A stretch of DNA of 6,610 nucleotides. Origin: Candidatus Tectimicrobiota bacterium. GTDB taxonomy: Bacteria; UBA8248. Below the pieces are notes generated by a model. That model was not told the origin of the DNA, did no database searches, and was given only the letters and a program-made list of their open reading frames with translations. Below, piece after piece: positions 5,737 through 6,610 of this stretch. Position 1 is the stretch's first letter. Each line of letters starts with the position of its first letter. Location of the stretch: NCBI GenBank assembly GCA_016184445.1, contig JACPCT010000279.1, positions 1-6,610 on the forward strand, read 5' to 3'. The position numbers and the translations under genes are program-made.

Positions 5737-6498
5737 TCACTGGGCGCTCTGGCCCCCGTCCACCGTCAGGACGGCCCCCGTCACGAAGCTCGAGGCCTCG
5801 CTCGCCAGGAACACCACCGCCCCCGCCAGCTCGGGCGGCTGGCCGAGCCGCCCCATCGGGATGTGGCTGCGGACCATCCGCTCCCCCGCCTCGGTGGAGA
5901 AGTGCTCGCGGTTGAGGTCGGTGAGGAAGTAGCCCGGAGCGAGCGCGTTCACCCGCACCCCGTGGCGGGCCCATTCGAGGGCGAGCGTCCGGGTGAGCTG
6001 GATGAGCCCCCCCTTGCTCGCCGAGTAGGCCGCGAGCATCCGCACGCCGATCATCCCGGCCACCGAGGCCACGTTCACGATCGACCCGCCCTTGCGCTCG
6101 ATCATCCCCCGGCCCGCCGCCTGGCACATGAGGAAGGCGCCCCGCAGGTTGGTCGCCATGACCTGATCCCAGCGCTCGAGGGGCAGCTCGGCCGCCCAGC
6201 CCTCCCCGCTGACGCCGCTGTTGTTCACCAGGATGTCCAGCGGGCCGAGAGTGGATTCGGCTTCGGCCACCACCCGTGTAACATCGGCGGGATTTGTGAG
6301 GTCGAACTCAATCACCGCCGCGCTGCGTCCTAGGGCGCGGATCTCCGCCGCCGCCGCCTCCAGCCTCTCCCGCTGCCGGGCAGCGACCGCCACGTCGGCG
6401 CCCGCCTCGGCCAGTGCGAGGGCCATGACGCGCCCCAGGCCCGTCCCTCCGCCCGTGACGAGCGCGGTCTTTCCAATCAAATCAAACGTCTGGAGCAA
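5737..6498 (-). CDS. Short-chain dehydrogenase/reductase (classical SDR, NAD(P)-dependent)
   Basis: A 253-residue classical SDR, the normal length for the family: a one-domain Rossmann-fold oxidoreductase of the FabG/gluconate 5-dehydrogenase kind. Numbered from the chosen start, the cofactor motif TGGGTGLG is at 15-22, the adenine-pocket Asp in FDLT at 66, NNSG (a variant of NNAG) at 92-95, and the catalytic tetrad is Asn117, Ser145, Tyr158 and Lys162 (YSASK). The PG of APGYFLTDLN is at 188-189 and the C terminus ends VTGAVLTVDGGQ. Arg41 after the second beta strand hints at NADP(H), by family trend only. The start is taken as TTG at 6498, because GGGAGGAGGG (6514-6505) lies six bases upstream and the reading LQTFDLIGKTALVTG is the usual SDR opening. 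An in-frame ATG at 6525 would add nine residues but lacks a well-spaced ribosome site. The substrate cannot be told: such enzymes act on sugars, acyl thioesters, steroids or alcohols. Linkage to leuA appears only positional. Confidence 0.93.
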   Translation of the reverse strand: MLQTFDLIGKTALVTGGGTGLGRVMALALAEAGADVAVAARQRERLEAAAAEIRALGRSAAVIEFDLTNPADVTRVVAEAESTLGPLDILVNNSGVSGEGWAAELPLERWDQVMATNLRGAFLMCQAAGRGMIERKGGSIVNVASVAGMIGVRMLAAYSASKGGLIQLTRTLALEWARHGVRVNALAPGYFLTDLNREHFSTEAGERMVRSHIPMGRLGQPPELAGAVVFLASEASSFVTGAVLTVDGGQSAQ

Positions 6499-6514
6499 GC
6501 GCCGCCCTCCTCCC
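6499..6514 (-). promoter_or_regulatory. Ribosome binding site deciding the SDR TTG start
   Basis: The minus strand shows GGGAGGAGGG at 6514-6505, six bases before the TTG at 6498. It lies inside the longer reading that would begin with ATG at 6525, so the shorter protein is favoured. Confidence 0.65.
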
Positions 6515-6610
6515 GGCAGCCGCATCCTCGGACTGAGCCCCCAACACCTCCCACAATCCTGGTGGACAACATGTGCAAAAGTCTGTGCCCGGCCCCGCTA
6601 AACCCCTCAA

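Noticed and set aside
3851..5932. A 693-codon open frame on the plus strand across leuA and its upstream gap
   Set aside because: It is antisense to leuA in a complementary codon-position frame; the product is His/Arg/Gly/Asp-rich with no recognisable domain, the usual GC-rich shadow of a real gene.
5522..6127. A 201-codon minus-strand frame overlapping the SDR gene out of frame
   Set aside because: The part inside the SDR gene is an Arg/Gly/Ala-rich shadow; only its last 24 codons, with their own ribosome site, were kept as a weak leader-ORF candidate.
6526..6610. Promoter for the SDR gene in the right-edge segment
   Set aside because: TTGCAC and TTGTCC look like -35 boxes, but no -10 sequence follows at a proper distance; nothing supportable was seen in these 85 bases.

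Overview
The window reads as chromosomal DNA from a GC-rich Gram-negative bacterium. GC content is high throughout, and every convincing gene lies on the minus strand, so transcription runs from high to low coordinates. The solute-binding protein has a cleavable signal peptide with no lipobox cysteine, which points to a free periplasmic protein. No taxon can be named from the sequence alone. An uncultured soil or sediment proteobacterium-like lineage is a guess. I see no insertion sequence, integron, phage gene, CRISPR array, tRNA or rRNA.

In transcription order there are three units. (1) 6498-5737: a short-chain dehydrogenase/reductase (SDR), followed by a modest terminator-like hairpin. (2) 5410-3770: leuA, encoding 2-isopropylmalate synthase, the first committed step of leucine synthesis. 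It has a candidate promoter, an unusually structured 5' leader of about 240 bases containing a possible 24-codon leader ORF, and a very strong intrinsic terminator after it. (3) 3493 to beyond position 1: a branched-chain/hydrophobic amino-acid-type ABC uptake operon (HAAT/Liv family), consisting of a periplasmic binding protein, a LivH-type permease, a LivM-type permease and the first 109 codons of a LivG-type ATPase. The rest of livG, and probably livF, would lie left of the window.

The transport operon is tightly packed. The LivH/LivM and LivM/LivG junctions overlap or nearly touch, implying translational coupling. The exception is the junction between binding protein and LivH, which holds a 13-bp perfect GC-rich hairpin. 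Such a hairpin could let the binding protein be made in excess over the membrane components. The terminator between leuA and the binding-protein gene argues that biosynthesis and uptake are transcribed separately although they are neighbours.

The genes belong to well-known families and I do not see a new multi-gene system. The parts most worth a second look are non-coding: the leuA leader (alternative hairpins, a T6 run, a short ORF and a repeated Shine-Dalgarno-like 9-mer) and the hairpin between the binding protein and LivH, which resembles a dispersed palindromic repeat. Several large ORFs antisense to, or in other frames of, these genes are GC-driven shadows and were left out.
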